Assembly: GCA_017856455.1 (NCBI GenBank)
Contig: JAFMEZ010000001.1
Location: forward strand, 74,439 to 114,192
Direction of reading: 5' to 3'
Length of the DNA: 39,754 nt
DNA from: Parafilimonas sp.
GTDB lineage: Bacteria > Bacteroidota > Bacteroidia > Chitinophagales > Chitinophagaceae
Under the pieces are notes generated by a model. It worked only from the letters and a program-made list of their open reading frames with translations. It made no database searches and was not told the origin of the DNA. Positions 17,401 to 26,711 of this stretch are shown here, piece after piece. A program made the translations under genes and the position numbers. How positions within the stretch are numbered: position 1 is the first letter of the stretch; each line of letters opens with the position of its first letter.

Positions 17401-20400
17401 ATATTTTCATCAGATGTTCCAAAGGGTGTTGTTTTTAATGGGTATTTTATTTCATAGTAATGATTGATATAGTCTGTTCCTAACCTAACAACTGCATATA
17501 CTTCACCATCATTGATTTTACCGTATTGTTTCAAGCTTTCGGCATGATAGAACATTGAAAGTGTTTTGTATTGCCTTAAATCATGGTTAAAGCCTTTGAA
17601 AACCGCCCTGCCTCTACCTTCTTCAAGGTTTAAAACAGTCATGCTCAATGCCTGCTCATTTTGTAGAATATTAATTCCTCCATTACTAAGTGTTTGAACT
17701 CTTTCAATACCAGGAGGAGTTCTGTAAGGTATTGGATCTCTTCTGTCATTTTCTTCTATGTTGACGGCAGTAATATTGAAAAAAGTATTTTCTCCAGATT
17801 TGTTGATAGGAATATATGTTCCGGTTGTATCCAACTCATAGGCAAAACTTCTCCAGTTATTTCTGACAAGCTCAAGTTTTGCAAAACGCAATACCACAGA
17901 ATCTGAAAAATCTGTAAGAAACATTCTGATAAAACGTATTGATTTGAAGTCGGGTATTTCTCCAATCTTGCTTGTATATGCATTGATCGGAACCCTAAAC
18001 TGATACCATATTTGATCTTGTTTGCTTCCATCTGATAATGTAACATTCACTACTTTTTTATCAGCTATGAAGTTTTTGCCCACTTGCATGATTGGATCAC
18101 CAGATGGTTTTAGTTCAATTCTATACTGAAAGTATTCTTCAGCCTCATTCAGTGTATTGTCTCTGTTTAAATCTTCTCCATCGGGATACAAAGTGAATGC
18201 AGACGCAAATGCATCACCTGCTTTTGCCACAGGAGAATTTCCTTGAGGGTTATTAAAATTTTTATATCGCTTTAAGATGCCAGCATTTTCTTCATCATAC
18301 GTAGCATCTCTGTAATATTTAAAATTGTCCGATGATGGATCAGAAGCAGCAGTTTTATAAGCTGTTGATCCAACACCTAATCTATTTGCTAAATCATTTA
18401 AATAATCTTTTCTTTTTGTTATTTCTTCCGTATCAGATAATCCATCTAATCCAACATCCTGAAAGGGACGATCATTTGGCTCATTGCTAAATCCAGTTGT
18501 TATTTGTGTTGGGTTCAATGGTACTTTTCCCCAGTTAGAAGTGGCTACACTTGAAGGTATTGTTGGAGTGGGCAGTCCATTTTCATAAAATCTTCTTGAA
18601 TCTTTCAGAATGTCTTCTGAAATATTACCCAGGTTTATATACATTGATCCACCTGCTGTATTGGTATTTTTGATGAATGGATCTAGCACCCAAAAATCGA
18701 TGAACTCAATGTTTGCTGTTTCAAAATCTGTCTGATCAATATTGCGCATGATGCCTCCCCAACGTTTATTGGGATTTTTCAGGTTTCCGTTGGACTCAAT
18801 ATTTGTTGCATCATAATTATACGGACCTCTTTCCTTTGGGTAATAAGCCAAATCAAAAGTCACCAATTGACTTTGTCCAAAATCTGGAGTTCTTCTTGGG
18901 AAAATTTCCTGTTGTCCGACGCTTCTTACTCTTGGATCTGATAACTGCTCTACATCATTTCTAAGTGGATTGCTTAAATTTCTTTTTTCTTGAAGAATCG
19001 GTTCAATATTATACCATGCTAATTTTGCTCTGTTTTTTCCGTAATCGATATTATCGAAAGAGGTTGCTTCTGGAAACATGATATTTCCCGAACGATCTTT
19101 TGCTCCAACAGGTGTTGATGCCAACGTCCAACCAATGATTGGAAATCTCAAGTCGATACTTGATTTGGTCCCTTCAAAATCATCCAGATAAACCAATCCC
19201 TTTCCGCCTTTTCCAATTTGTGGCGCATGTCCTGGTTTTAATTGTGCAACTTCTGCAGACGCATTGATGCTTGAGCTGCCTGAAGCTTCATAAAATGGAA
19301 GTTTACTTAGCCATTTACTCAATCTGGGTACTTCACTGTTGTATGACATATCAAGTCCTGACATGCTGTTTCTAATTGGATCAGAACCATATTCCATTTT
19401 TGTGAAAAATGGTCTCTCTCCCAAGCGTACCATGCTACCACCCACTGAAAATTTATCGCTAAATAGATAATCCCACCTTACACCTGAATACGTTCTTTGT
19501 TGAACGCCAAATGTTGCATTGTTTTCAAATTGTACATTTACTGGCACACCAGATTGTTTGATCGAACTATTGATTACTCTTAGTGTACCCGATAAATAAT
19601 CAATAGTATAATCAACATTCTCAATTAATTTTTGTCCACCTGCTGTTACTGTAACGGATCCCTGCGGAATATTAAATGCGTTCAATGAAATTTCACCTGT
19701 AGAACCTCCTGATGATTTAGAACTACCTTTCATGATAAATCTGTTCAAGTTTGCATAAGTCTGTGCAATGGCCTTGATGGTATCATAAAGAGGATAGAAT
19801 AAATATTTATCTCTTAGCGCAGGGTCACTAAATGCAAAATCCAAATCGTGTCCAAATGGTTCCAACATTGGAAACATAACCCTGCTTTGATAAGAGTTCA
19901 CCGTAAATCCTTCAACATAGTCAAAAACACCATCAGGTTGTGGATCATTTTGATTGTTAAGTCGGTCTAAATTCATCAACGTAATCAATGGAACACCAGC
20001 CTGATCTCCCTCTGTGATATATCTTTTTTCTCCACCTCCTGGTTCCTGATAAAGAACATTGAATTGAAAATCCTGTCGCTCCAACTGACCTGATCCTACC
20101 GCGTATACATTCTTCATCATCAAATCCCATATAGGTAGTGATGTACGCTGTGAAGTTGCTTTCAATAATTTAAGAAAAAGAATTTTTGAAACACCACTCG
20201 TTGAATCAACTGGCACATCCTGGGCAAATTCACCCACCTGATATACCTTGCCATTTACCGTGTACTGATAGGCAACACCCAATACTTCATCAGGTTGCAG
20301 TGTGACATTGAGCGAAATAAATCCCAACTGCCTGTTGAAATAATATTGTGATGAATCAAGTTTTCTTGCGAAAGTCTTTTCAAAATCCCTGATTGGCTGT

Positions 20401-21653
20401 AAACCAATTGAGTTCATAAAATTTACAACCTGTGCTGGATTACGGCTATTAGGGCTGCTTACAATTTTACTGTATAAATCGTTGGATTGGTTGGAAGGGT
20501 AAGTTGCACCCGGACGAGGGTTGATTACAGGTGGTTGTTGGTAGGGTTTATCTTCTCCCAGATCCATCAAGCCAACCACATCTCTTGCATTGGTGGTTGC
20601 GCCATACCTGTTGGTTACCCATACTTCCAATCTGAGTAATTGAACTTGTGAGTTTACAATGGGTAGGTTTTTCATTCCTTTATTAAACTCTCTTCTGAAA
20701 TGCTGTGCCAAAAGGAAATGCCTGTTTTCTTCATACTCATCTGCTTTTATTTCAAAAGGCATTGATGTTGATCCGCCTTTGAAAGCAGTAGATTGTCTTT
20801 GTGAACGCTGACTTGCAAAAACTGTTGTAAGCCAAAGCTTCCCAAATTGCATTTGTGTTTTAATGCCAAATAATTGTTGTGCACCTGGAATCAAGCTTCC
20901 TTTTGTTGCGAAGGAAGTATTACCAACTTCAATTTTCTTGAATACATCTTCTGCTCCTCCGGTATAATCAAGCTTTAGTTTATTCTCAAAATCAAAAGTT
21001 GAAAGTGTGTTGTAGCTGATTGGAAATTTCATTTTGTCTCCAATGTTTCCAAGTACATTCAAATTTGCAGCCATGTCAAAATCTAATCCACCGTTTCTTC
21101 TTGCTCTTTCAGGAAGTGTTGGGTTCTTGATGTTCTGACCTTGATAACCTGTGGTAATATTTACTTCTCCTTGTGGACGAATATCTACCACGCCTGTTCC
21201 GAATAATCTATTGAATAGTTCCTCACCCATGCTTAGCCTGGGTTTTACAAGTTTTCTATTCAGTAAGCTGATTGTATTTGATCTCTTTTGAAAGTAGTCT
21301 CTTTCAGCTTTTCTGGATTGGATTCTTAAGTACTCGTCGAAAGTTAATGATGTAGGTTTTCTGAAATAACGACTTCCAATTTTTTCAATGATATAGTACT
21401 CCTTGGTTTTGTAATCATATATCAAAGAGTCTTTTACGTTGGATGGATCTTTTAAGTCGAATGGATTTTTTTTGCTCTGCGAAATTTTGTCACTTCTTCG
21501 GTCCTGAAGTGGGTACAAAAGTGAATCAATGGAAGGAACCGTATCTCTAGAAATTTGAATTGAGTGATGAAAAATATTCCCCTCTGCGCGCATTGTTGCA
21601 GCACATAATAGGGTGACCACCAGTCTTGTTATCTTATGCGATAACCTTTTCAA
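14415..21653 (-). CDS. sprA: SprA, outer-membrane translocon of the type IX secretion system
   Basis: A giant exported protein of 2412 residues. SprA (Sov in Porphyromonas) forms the very large outer-membrane barrel through which T9SS cargo leaves the cell. The sequence has a signal peptide (ITRLVVTLLCAATMRAEG), then the SprA N-terminal pattern (RLFGTGVVDIRPQGEVNITTGYQGQNIKNP, GSLIPGAQQLFGIKTQMQFG). The middle contains KGGKGLVYLDDFEGTKSSIDLR and NIEFIDFWVLDPF, and the C-terminus ends in ISLAQ. A Lys/Glu-rich stretch lies at about residues 1888 to 1927. The start is TTG at 21653, preceded by a purine-rich AAGAAGGA; no in-frame ATG lies upstream before a stop. It is 34 nt downstream of ruvA and overlaps the convergent SDR gene. 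Confidence 0.97.
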   Translation of the reverse strand: MKRLSHKITRLVVTLLCAATMRAEGNIFHHSIQISRDTVPSIDSLLYPLQDRRSDKISQSKKNPFDLKDPSNVKDSLIYDYKTKEYYIIEKIGSRYFRKPTSLTFDEYLRIQSRKAERDYFQKRSNTISLLNRKLVKPRLSMGEELFNRLFGTGVVDIRPQGEVNITTGYQGQNIKNPTLPERARRNGGLDFDMAANLNVLGNIGDKMKFPISYNTLSTFDFENKLKLDYTGGAEDVFKKIEVGNTSFATKGSLIPGAQQLFGIKTQMQFGKLWLTTVFASQRSQRQSTAFKGGSTSMPFEIKADEYEENRHFLLAQHFRREFNKGMKNLPIVNSQVQLLRLEVWVTNRYGATTNARDVVGLMDLGEDKPYQQPPVINPRPGATYPSNQSNDLYSKIVSSPNSRNPAQVVNFMNSIGLQPIRDFEKTFARKLDSSQYYFNRQLGFISLNVTLQPDEVLGVAYQYTVNGKVYQVGEFAQDVPVDSTSGVSKILFLKLLKATSQRTSLPIWDLMMKNVYAVGSGQLERQDFQFNVLYQEPGGGEKRYITEGDQAGVPLITLMNLDRLNNQNDPQPDGVFDYVEGFTVNSYQSRVMFPMLEPFGHDLDFAFSDPALRDKYLFYPLYDTIKAIAQTYANLNRFIMKGSSKSSGGSTGEISLNAFNIPQGSVTVTAGGQKLIENVDYTIDYLSGTLRVINSSIKQSGVPVNVQFENNATFGVQQRTYSGVRWDYLFSDKFSVGGSMVRLGERPFFTKMEYGSDPIRNSMSGLDMSYNSEVPRLSKWLSKLPFYEASGSSSINASAEVAQLKPGHAPQIGKGGKGLVYLDDFEGTKSSIDLRFPIIGWTLASTPVGAKDRSGNIMFPEATSFDNIDYGKNRAKLAWYNIEPILQEKRNLSNPLRNDVEQLSDPRVRSVGQQEIFPRRTPDFGQSQLVTFDLAYYPKERGPYNYDATNIESNGNLKNPNKRWGGIMRNIDQTDFETANIEFIDFWVLDPFIKNTNTAGGSMYINLGNISEDILKDSRRFYENGLPTPTIPSSVATSNWGKVPLNPTQITTGFSNEPNDRPFQDVGLDGLSDTEEITKRKDYLNDLANRLGVGSTAYKTAASDPSSDNFKYYRDATYDEENAGILKRYKNFNNPQGNSPVAKAGDAFASAFTLYPDGEDLNRDNTLNEAEEYFQYRIELKPSGDPIMQVGKNFIADKKVVNVTLSDGSKQDQIWYQFRVPINAYTSKIGEIPDFKSIRFIRMFLTDFSDSVVLRFAKLELVRNNWRSFAYELDTTGTYIPINKSGENTFFNITAVNIEENDRRDPIPYRTPPGIERVQTLSNGGINILQNEQALSMTVLNLEEGRGRAVFKGFNHDLRQYKTLSMFYHAESLKQYGKINDGEVYAVVRLGTDYINHYYEIKYPLKTTPFGTSDENIIWPSENELSFDLQTLIDLKNERNLKTNNPTAIYRKRVNGKLFSIYGNPNLAEIRGILAGVENPKDPTGGRPVNAEVWINELRLSGINENSAWAAVGQMNIQLADLGSVSVSANMHTVGFGQLEQRVNERYRNDLKQYDLSANLQLGKLLPKQIGLEIPFFLNLSEMMSAPQYDPYDRDILLRDKLSLYRDKRDSINADAVDYTGIKTINFTNVRFAQRQDKKIHLWSLSNFDFSYSLTQTKQHNPLTENNEVAKTQGGIGYNFNKQPKYIEPFKKIIPIQSKWVDFIKNVNFNLMPSLIGFRLDTRRQFGAIRPRNVGGGKFKIPETYDKYFVVDRNYNLRWDLTKSLNFDFRATNNSRVDEPFGRIDTKAKQDSLLKNFLKGGRNTLYNHNADLTYNVPLNSFPLLDWTSLNVAYRTTYNWVGASRLAVNLGNTIQNSNQAGATAELNFTQLYNKVRFLRAIDGSGAPPAPKQPKTASNKKKKEKKDKNGNIIEEKEKQPKEPKQKKEITLSGAEKTILRIITALRRVGASYNEGGTTFLPGYTDSTKAFGQNWKSLSPGIDFIAGQQPNQAWLQSIAKKGLITSDPMLNNLFLQNYDQKFNLTAQLEPFKDFLVDVNVDRTLNKNYSTLFKDTANTGLFSALNPYSGGGFSISYIAFQTLFGKFDPNAISQTFKTFEENRLILSKRLGENNPYSKAQGTDGFYKGYGRYAQDVLVPSFIAAYTKQDPKSISLLNTGETGSVKTNPFKGYMPKPNWRVTYNGLSKIPGIENILSNFTLSHAYNSTLSMNSFNSALLFQDTLLYGFPSFVDTLTGNFIPYFLVPNLLISEQFAPLIGIDFSTPSQLSGRFEYKKSRQLSLSLTDFQLSEVHSTEITFGMRWRKRGVNLPFNISMGNKEQNQNSGSAPAGSDITFALDFSIRDDINSNSRLDQQNAYATGGQKVISIRPTIDYVLNNRINLQLYFDQRRVSPYISNSAPSVNTRGGLQVRISLAQ

Positions 21654-21687
21654 TATTTCCTTCTTCTTTGGTTGGGTAGAGTTCTAA

Positions 21688-22269
21688 TCAAATAAGCTGA
21701 AGGGATTTTTTAATGAGTGATTCAAGAGTATCTTCAGAGGAATTGAAGGATGATTTCTTTATAGCAGTTTCGGCAGCTGCTCTTGGAATACCAAGTGCAA
21801 TCAATGCTTGAAGTGCTTCATCCTGAATACTGTGATGAGCAAATCCCTGTGCAGATGACACCGCACCAGATTTTACCATTTTATCCCTCAGTTCTAAGAT
21901 GATGCGTTCAGCAGATTTTCTGCCAATACCTTTTATTTTTTCCAATGCTACTGTATTGCCAGATGCGATAGCATTACTAAGTTCTTGTGGTTGCATGGCT
22001 GAAAGCATCATTCTTGCAGTGGATGCTCCAACACCATTCACATTGATCAGCTGCTGAAAAAGAATTTTTTCAGTGATATCTGCAAAACCGAATAAGGTAT
22101 GACTGTCTTCTTTAATTTGAAGCAAGGTGAGCAATGTTCCTTTTTCTTCTTCTTGGATTTTGGTATATGTATTTAAGCTGATTTGCACTTCATATCCAAC
22201 CCCGTGTACATCCATATGAATGTATGATGGTGTTTTTAAAATATATTTTCCTGTCAAACTGGCAATCAT
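21688..22269 (-). CDS. ruvA: Holliday junction DNA helicase subunit RuvA
   Basis: A 193-residue protein that binds four-way junctions and directs the RuvB motor. It has the N-terminal OB fold (MIASLTGKYILKTPSYIHMDVHGVGYEV), the tandem HhH motifs (INVNGVGASTARMML and IKGIGRKSAERIILELRDK) and the C-terminal RuvB-contacting domain (DEALQALIALGIPRAAAETAI). Length is typical. It is the first gene of a ruvA-sprA pair. RuvX, a separate Holliday-junction-related gene, lies 9 kb away. Confidence 0.97.
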   Translation of the reverse strand: MIASLTGKYILKTPSYIHMDVHGVGYEVQISLNTYTKIQEEEKGTLLTLLQIKEDSHTLFGFADITEKILFQQLINVNGVGASTARMMLSAMQPQELSNAIASGNTVALEKIKGIGRKSAERIILELRDKMVKSGAVSSAQGFAHHSIQDEALQALIALGIPRAAAETAIKKSSFNSSEDTLESLIKKSLQLI

Positions 22270-22315
22270 GTGCTTGAATATACGTTACGAAGATAAGAAC
22301 ACCCGTCAAAATAGT

Positions 22316-22323
22316 TACATTTG
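22316..22323 (+). promoter_or_regulatory. -7 promoter box for the fabH operon
   Basis: TACATTTG matches TAnnTTTG exactly, 17 nt before the fabH ATG at 22341. It lies in the 71-bp divergent gap between ruvA and fabH. Confidence 0.5.
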
Positions 22324-22340
22324 TATTCCAATTGAATCAT

Positions 22341-23333
22341 ATGCAAAAAATCACTGCTGCAATCACTTCTGTTGGCGGTTATGTGCCAGAAGACCTGCTC
22401 ACCAATGAAGATCTGGAAAAAATGGTGGATACCAACGATGAATGGATCAGAACTCGTACAGGAATTGTGGAAAGGCACATTTTAAAAGGCGAAGGCAAAG
22501 CAACTTCCGACCTTGTTGCTCCAGCCGTTAAAGATCTTTGTAAAAAAAGAGGAATTGATCCTAATGAAATTGAATGTCTGATTGTAGCAACTGTTACTCC
22601 AGATATGTTTTTCCCTAATACAGCCAATGTTGCCTGCGACAAGTTGGGAATTAAAAATGCATGGGGATTTGATATTCTTGCTGCATGTTCAGGGTTCTTA
22701 TATGCACTTACAACAGGTGCTTCATTGATTGAAAGTGGCCGTTATAAAAAAGTTGTTGTAGTAGGTGCTGATAAAATGAGTTCCATAGTAGATTATACAG
22801 ATCGAACCACATGTATTTTGTTTGGTGATGGTGCAGGTGCAGTTTTGCTCGAACCTAATCAGGATGGATATGGAGTGCTTGATAGTATTCTAAAGAGTGA
22901 TGGGAGTGGCGGTAAATATTTACACATGAAAGGTGGAGGTTCTTTGAATCCGCCATCTGTAGAAACAGTTGCCAGAAAAGAACATTTTATATTCCAGGAT
23001 GGGCAGCCTGTATTCAAATTTGCTGTTACAGGAATGGCTGATGTGAGTTACGAATTAATGGAAAGAAATCATTTAAAATCAGAAGATATTGCATGGCTTG
23101 TTCCACATCAAGCCAACAAAAGAATCATTGATGCAACAGCGCGACGCATGGGACTCTCAGATGAAAAAGTAATGTTGAACATTCAACGTTATGGAAATAC
23201 AACCGCAGCAACCATTCCACTTTGTTTATGGGATTTCCAAACAAAATTGAAAAAGGGGGATAACATTGTTTTGGCTGCATTTGGAGGTGGATTTACATGG
23301 GGAGCTACCTGGGTAAAATGGTTCATTAATTAA
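22341..23333 (+). CDS. fabH: 3-oxoacyl-ACP synthase III
   Basis: A 330-residue enzyme that condenses acetyl- or branched acyl-CoA with malonyl-ACP to start fatty-acid synthesis. The N-terminal WIRTRTGI motif, the catalytic Cys116 in AACSGF, the His in PHQANKRI and the Asn in [10 protein letters not shown] are all present. I chose the ATG at 22341 over a TTG three codons upstream. It is followed 5 nt later by the PLP enzyme gene. Its KAS III active site is intact, so it is not a diverged secondary-metabolism copy. Confidence 0.96.
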   Translation: MQKITAAITSVGGYVPEDLLTNEDLEKMVDTNDEWIRTRTGIVERHILKGEGKATSDLVAPAVKDLCKKRGIDPNEIECLIVATVTPDMFFPNTANVACDKLGIKNAWGFDILAACSGFLYALTTGASLIESGRYKKVVVVGADKMSSIVDYTDRTTCILFGDGAGAVLLEPNQDGYGVLDSILKSDGSGGKYLHMKGGGSLNPPSVETVARKEHFIFQDGQPVFKFAVTGMADVSYELMERNHLKSEDIAWLVPHQANKRIIDATARRMGLSDEKVMLNIQRYGNTTAATIPLCLWDFQTKLKKGDNIVLAAFGGGFTWGATWVKWFIN

Positions 23334-23338
23334 TTAAG

Positions 23339-24562
23339 ATGTCAGGAAACAACAAGATATTTAAAGGATTTAGCTCACTAGCAATTCACGCAGGGCAACA
23401 TCCTGATCCGATGTATGCACATTTGACGCCAATTTATGCATCCTCTACATATGTTTACGATGAGGCTGAACAGGGAAGTAGAAGATTCTCAGGACAAGAA
23501 AAGGGCTATATCTATTCTCGTTGGGGGAACCCAACGATGAATGAAGCAGAAGAAAAGATTGCTGCAATGGAAACATTTGGATTGCTCGACAATGGCAGCC
23601 CCATGCAAGCAAAAGCAATTTTACACGCATCTGGAATGGCAGCGATCAGTTCTTTGCTTCTGGCTACACTTAAGAAAGGCGATAAAATTCTTACGCATTA
23701 TTCTCTATATAGCGGTACACAAGATTATATGAAATCATTGTTAGAGCCGCTTGAGTTATCATCTATCATTGTTGATTTAAGAGATCTTTCGTTGGCGGAA
23801 AAATATCTAAAAGAGGATAGCGCTATCAAGATGATTTATCTTGAAACGCCCGCTAATCCCACATTACAGTGCGTTGATCTACAAGCACTATCAAATCTGG
23901 CAAAGCAATACGGAAAGATAACTGCATGCGACAATACTTTTGCTACTCCTTTTTTGCAACAGCCTTTTAAATACGGCATCGATTATGTTGTTCATAGCAC
24001 TACAAAATTTTTAAACGGTCATGGCACTGCAATTGGCGGTGTTTTGGTAGGAAGGGATATTGAATTCATGAATACGCGCGTTACCAAAACACATCGACTG
24101 CTCGGCGGTAATAGCAATGCATTTGAAGCGTTCTTGCTGATTAACGGCATGAAAACATTAGAGCTTCGTATGCAAAGACATTGCGACAATGCCATGCATG
24201 TTGCGAACTTTCTTTCCAATCATCATGCTATCGAGAAGGTGAATTACAACGGACTCTCTACACATCCAGATTTTGCAGTATCTCAAAAGCAAATGAATCA
24301 TCCTGGCGCAATGATGAGCTTTGAATTGAAAGGAGGATTTGAAGCTGGGGTAAAATTCATGAACAAACTTCAAATGTGTACCAGAACTGTTTCACTTGGT
24401 ACTTGCGATACACTGCTTTCACATCCTGCATCCATGTCACACTCCAGTATTCCCAAAGCCAACAGAATTGAATACGGCATTACTGATGGTTTGATCAGAT
24501 TAAGTGTTGGAATTGAGAACAGAGATGATATTTTGAATGATTTTGACCAAGCATTAAAATGA
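23339..24562 (+). CDS. trans-sulfuration family PLP enzyme (Cys/Met metabolism)
   Basis: A 407-residue fold-type I PLP enzyme of the cystathionine gamma-synthase / methionine gamma-lyase family. YIYSRWGNPT is the intersubunit phosphate motif. ASGMAAI packs at the cofactor, Asp198 in ACDNTFATP contacts the pyridine nitrogen, and Lys223 in HSTTKFLNGHG forms the Schiff base. The C-terminal SVGIENRDDILND is standard. The Cys typical of methionine gamma-lyase (LYGCT) is not present; the segment reads LYSGT, so a synthase or cystathionine lyase is at least as likely. It is co-transcribed with fabH and overlaps the GNAT gene in an ATGA. Confidence 0.88.
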   Translation: MSGNNKIFKGFSSLAIHAGQHPDPMYAHLTPIYASSTYVYDEAEQGSRRFSGQEKGYIYSRWGNPTMNEAEEKIAAMETFGLLDNGSPMQAKAILHASGMAAISSLLLATLKKGDKILTHYSLYSGTQDYMKSLLEPLELSSIIVDLRDLSLAEKYLKEDSAIKMIYLETPANPTLQCVDLQALSNLAKQYGKITACDNTFATPFLQQPFKYGIDYVVHSTTKFLNGHGTAIGGVLVGRDIEFMNTRVTKTHRLLGGNSNAFEAFLLINGMKTLELRMQRHCDNAMHVANFLSNHHAIEKVNYNGLSTHPDFAVSQKQMNHPGAMMSFELKGGFEAGVKFMNKLQMCTRTVSLGTCDTLLSHPASMSHSSIPKANRIEYGITDGLIRLSVGIENRDDILNDFDQALK

Positions 24563-25017
24563 TACTCAGAAAAGCTGAACGCAGAGACATTCCTGCCATG
24601 TTGAAATTGATCCAGGAATTGGCGGATTTTGAAAAAGCTCCCCATGAAGTAACCGTCGACCCTAAACATTTTGAGGAATCTGGCTTTGGAAGTCAGCCTG
24701 TTTGGTGGGCATTTGTGGTAGAGGATGATCATGATCCTACTTGCCCTATAGTGGCTTTTGCACTTTATTATATCAGATACAGTACCTGGAAGGGGCAAGT
24801 CATGTATTTAGAAGACATCATTGTTACTGCCAATCATAGGGGGAAAGGCATTGGTAAAATGTTGATGGACAAACTAATAGAAGAGGCTAAGGATAAGGGT
24901 TTTAAGCGTATAACCTGGCAGGTGCTTGAATGGAATGAACCCGCAATTCAATTTTATAAAAAATATCAAGCTCAATTTGACCCAGAGTGGGTAAATGTTA
25001 TCCTCGATCTTCAATGA
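24559..25017 (+). CDS. GNAT acetyltransferase, diamine/thialysine type
   Basis: A 152-residue GNAT enzyme that moves acetyl from acetyl-CoA to an amine. It opens with ILRKAERRDIPAMLKLIQELADFEKAPHEV, the pattern of the spermidine/spermine and thialysine acetyltransferases. It carries YLEDIIVTANHRGKGIGKMLM, whose RGKGIG loop binds CoA pyrophosphate, and ends with WNEPAIQFYKKYQA. The substrate is not fixed by sequence, but a lysine-like thioether amine would suit the trans-sulfuration neighbour, whose stop it overlaps by 4 nt. Confidence 0.85.
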   Translation: MILRKAERRDIPAMLKLIQELADFEKAPHEVTVDPKHFEESGFGSQPVWWAFVVEDDHDPTCPIVAFALYYIRYSTWKGQVMYLEDIIVTANHRGKGIGKMLMDKLIEEAKDKGFKRITWQVLEWNEPAIQFYKKYQAQFDPEWVNVILDLQ

Positions 25018-25034
25018 TTTCGCTTGTATTTGCT

Positions 25035-25042
25035 TAACTTCG
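25035..25042 (+). promoter_or_regulatory. -7-like box for atpG
   Basis: TAACTTCG, one mismatch from TAnnTTTG and followed by CG, lies 19 nt before the atpG ATG at 25062. It occupies the 44-bp gap after the GNAT gene and gives atpG its own probable promoter. Confidence 0.4.
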
Positions 25043-25061
25043 CGCTCAAATTTTTAGCCCC

Positions 25062-25949
25062 ATGGCAGGCCAATTAAAGGAAGTTAGAAATAGGATCAAG
25101 TCAGTTCAGTCTACACAGCAAATCACCAAGGCAATGAAGATGGTTAGTGCCGCTAAATTAAGACGTGCACAAGATGCCATTATTCAGATGCGCCCATATG
25201 CTAAAAAATTACAAGAAATGCTCAGCAATATTGTGAGCAATGTTGATAGTGGGGCGAATATATCATTGGCAGAAGTAAGACCCATCAAAAAAGTATTGTT
25301 GATTGTCATTACGAGTGACCGTGGACTTTGTGGAGCATACAATGCAAATATTCAAAAAGCAGCTCTCGCCGCAATTCAACAACGTTATTCTTCCGTTCAG
25401 GCAAATGGCAATCTTTCGATTTGGGCAATAGGCAAGAAGGGGGCTGAGTTTTTTCAAAAAAGGGGCTATCATGTAGATACACGATTTAGAGATACATTCC
25501 TGCAACTTTCTTTTGAAGGTGTTCAAGCATGTGCACAAGAAGCTGTCAAGGCATTTGCAAGTAAGGAATTTGATGCTGTAGAAATTATTTATAGTGAGTT
25601 CAAAAACGCTGCAACCCAACGCTTTGTTTCAGAACCATTTCTCCCTATTCCAAAACAGGAGAATACGGCTGAAAACAAAACGCAAAAAGCAGATTTTATT
25701 TTTGAACCAGCAAAAGAAATATTGATCGCTGAACTCATGCCAAAAATTCTCAATACACAGCTATATAAGGCAGTGTTGGACGGGAATGCATCAGAACATG
25801 GTGCTCGAATGACGGCAATGGATAAGGCATCTGAAAATGCGAATGAATTGCTTAAATCGTTGAAGATTTCTTACAACAGAGCAAGACAGGCTGCAATTAC
25901 TACCGAGCTTACCGAAATTGTGAGTGGCGCTGCTGCTTTACAAGGGTAA
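25062..25949 (+). CDS. atpG: ATP synthase gamma subunit
   Basis: A 295-residue central-shaft subunit of the F1 ATP synthase. The N-terminal helix (GQLKEVRNRIKSVQSTQQITKAMKMVSAAKLRRAQ) and the C-terminal helix (SYNRARQAAITTELTEIVSGAAAL) form the rotor coiled coil, and VITSDRGLCGAYN marks the globular domain. Length is normal. No other ATP synthase gene lies in the window, so atpG is separated from atpA and atpD. scpB follows 62 bp later. Confidence 0.97.
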   Translation: MAGQLKEVRNRIKSVQSTQQITKAMKMVSAAKLRRAQDAIIQMRPYAKKLQEMLSNIVSNVDSGANISLAEVRPIKKVLLIVITSDRGLCGAYNANIQKAALAAIQQRYSSVQANGNLSIWAIGKKGAEFFQKRGYHVDTRFRDTFLQLSFEGVQACAQEAVKAFASKEFDAVEIIYSEFKNAATQRFVSEPFLPIPKQENTAENKTQKADFIFEPAKEILIAELMPKILNTQLYKAVLDGNASEHGARMTAMDKASENANELLKSLKISYNRARQAAITTELTEIVSGAAALQG

Positions 25950-26011
25950 GATTTCGTGAGATTCCCTTACATTTACTACCCTAATTGGGTTAAAAAAAGA
26001 TTTTAATATCG

Positions 26012-26692
26012 ATGGAAATAGCCAATCTTATCAATCATGTCGAGGCACTGATTTTTGCAAGTGAAAAACCATTAACTGCTGTGGAAATCGTTGAATTGAT
26101 CAACAATGCCTTTGGCTTCATGGATGACAAAGTTACACTTGATCAAGTTGAGACTTGTATTGAAGGTATCAATGAAAAATACCAATCTGAATTCTATCCT
26201 TTTGAATTAAGACAAAGTGGAGGCGGTTGGCAGTTTCTTACTAAAAAAGAATATCATACTACTATCGCTCAATTGAATGGTGATAAATTTTTGAAACGGT
26301 TGTCCACTGCAGCATTGGAGACATTGGCCATTATTGCGTACAAGCAACCCATTACAAAATCTGAAATTGAAGCCATCCGAGGTGTGAATTGCGACTATTC
26401 AATACAAAAGTTATTGGAGAAAGAATTGATTGTGATTTCAGGCCGAAATGAACAAATGGTTGGAAAACCACTCATTTATGCTACTTCACGCCATTTCATG
26501 GATTATTTTGGTATCAACACTTCAGAGGAGTTACCGAAAATCAGTGAAGTCCTGGCTGAACAAATTGTAGTCCCCACTCTTGTAAATGCTGAACATTTTG
26601 AATTGGAGGGAGAAATTGAAGTACAAACGACAAGTGACGAAGGACAAGAATTAACTGGTGGCCAACAAGAAGAAAATACAGAGGGAGCTTAG
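26012..26692 (+). CDS. scpB: segregation and condensation protein B
   Basis: A 226-residue subunit of the SMC-ScpAB condensin. It has two winged-helix domains: LINHVEALIFASEKPLTAVEIVELI at the start, then FLKRLSTAALETLAIIAYKQPITKSEIEAIRGVNCDYSIQKLLEKELI, the family signature. Last comes a long acidic Glu/Gln/Thr tail (from about residue 185), which is likely disordered. Neither smc nor scpA is in the window. lysA begins 19 bp after its stop. Confidence 0.95.
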   Translation: MEIANLINHVEALIFASEKPLTAVEIVELINNAFGFMDDKVTLDQVETCIEGINEKYQSEFYPFELRQSGGGWQFLTKKEYHTTIAQLNGDKFLKRLSTAALETLAIIAYKQPITKSEIEAIRGVNCDYSIQKLLEKELIVISGRNEQMVGKPLIYATSRHFMDYFGINTSEELPKISEVLAEQIVVPTLVNAEHFELEGEIEVQTTSDEGQELTGGQQEENTEGA

Positions 26693-26711
26693 TATAAATA
26701 TTGTCACAACT

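Noticed and set aside
24370-24798. 142-codon open frame on the minus strand across the PLP enzyme and GNAT genes
   Set aside because: It is antisense to two well-supported genes and the translation shows no family pattern or promoter.
25978-25990. ACCC-TAATT-GGGT hairpin after atpG as a terminator
   Set aside because: The stem is only 4 bp and is followed by A rather than T residues on the transcribed strand.
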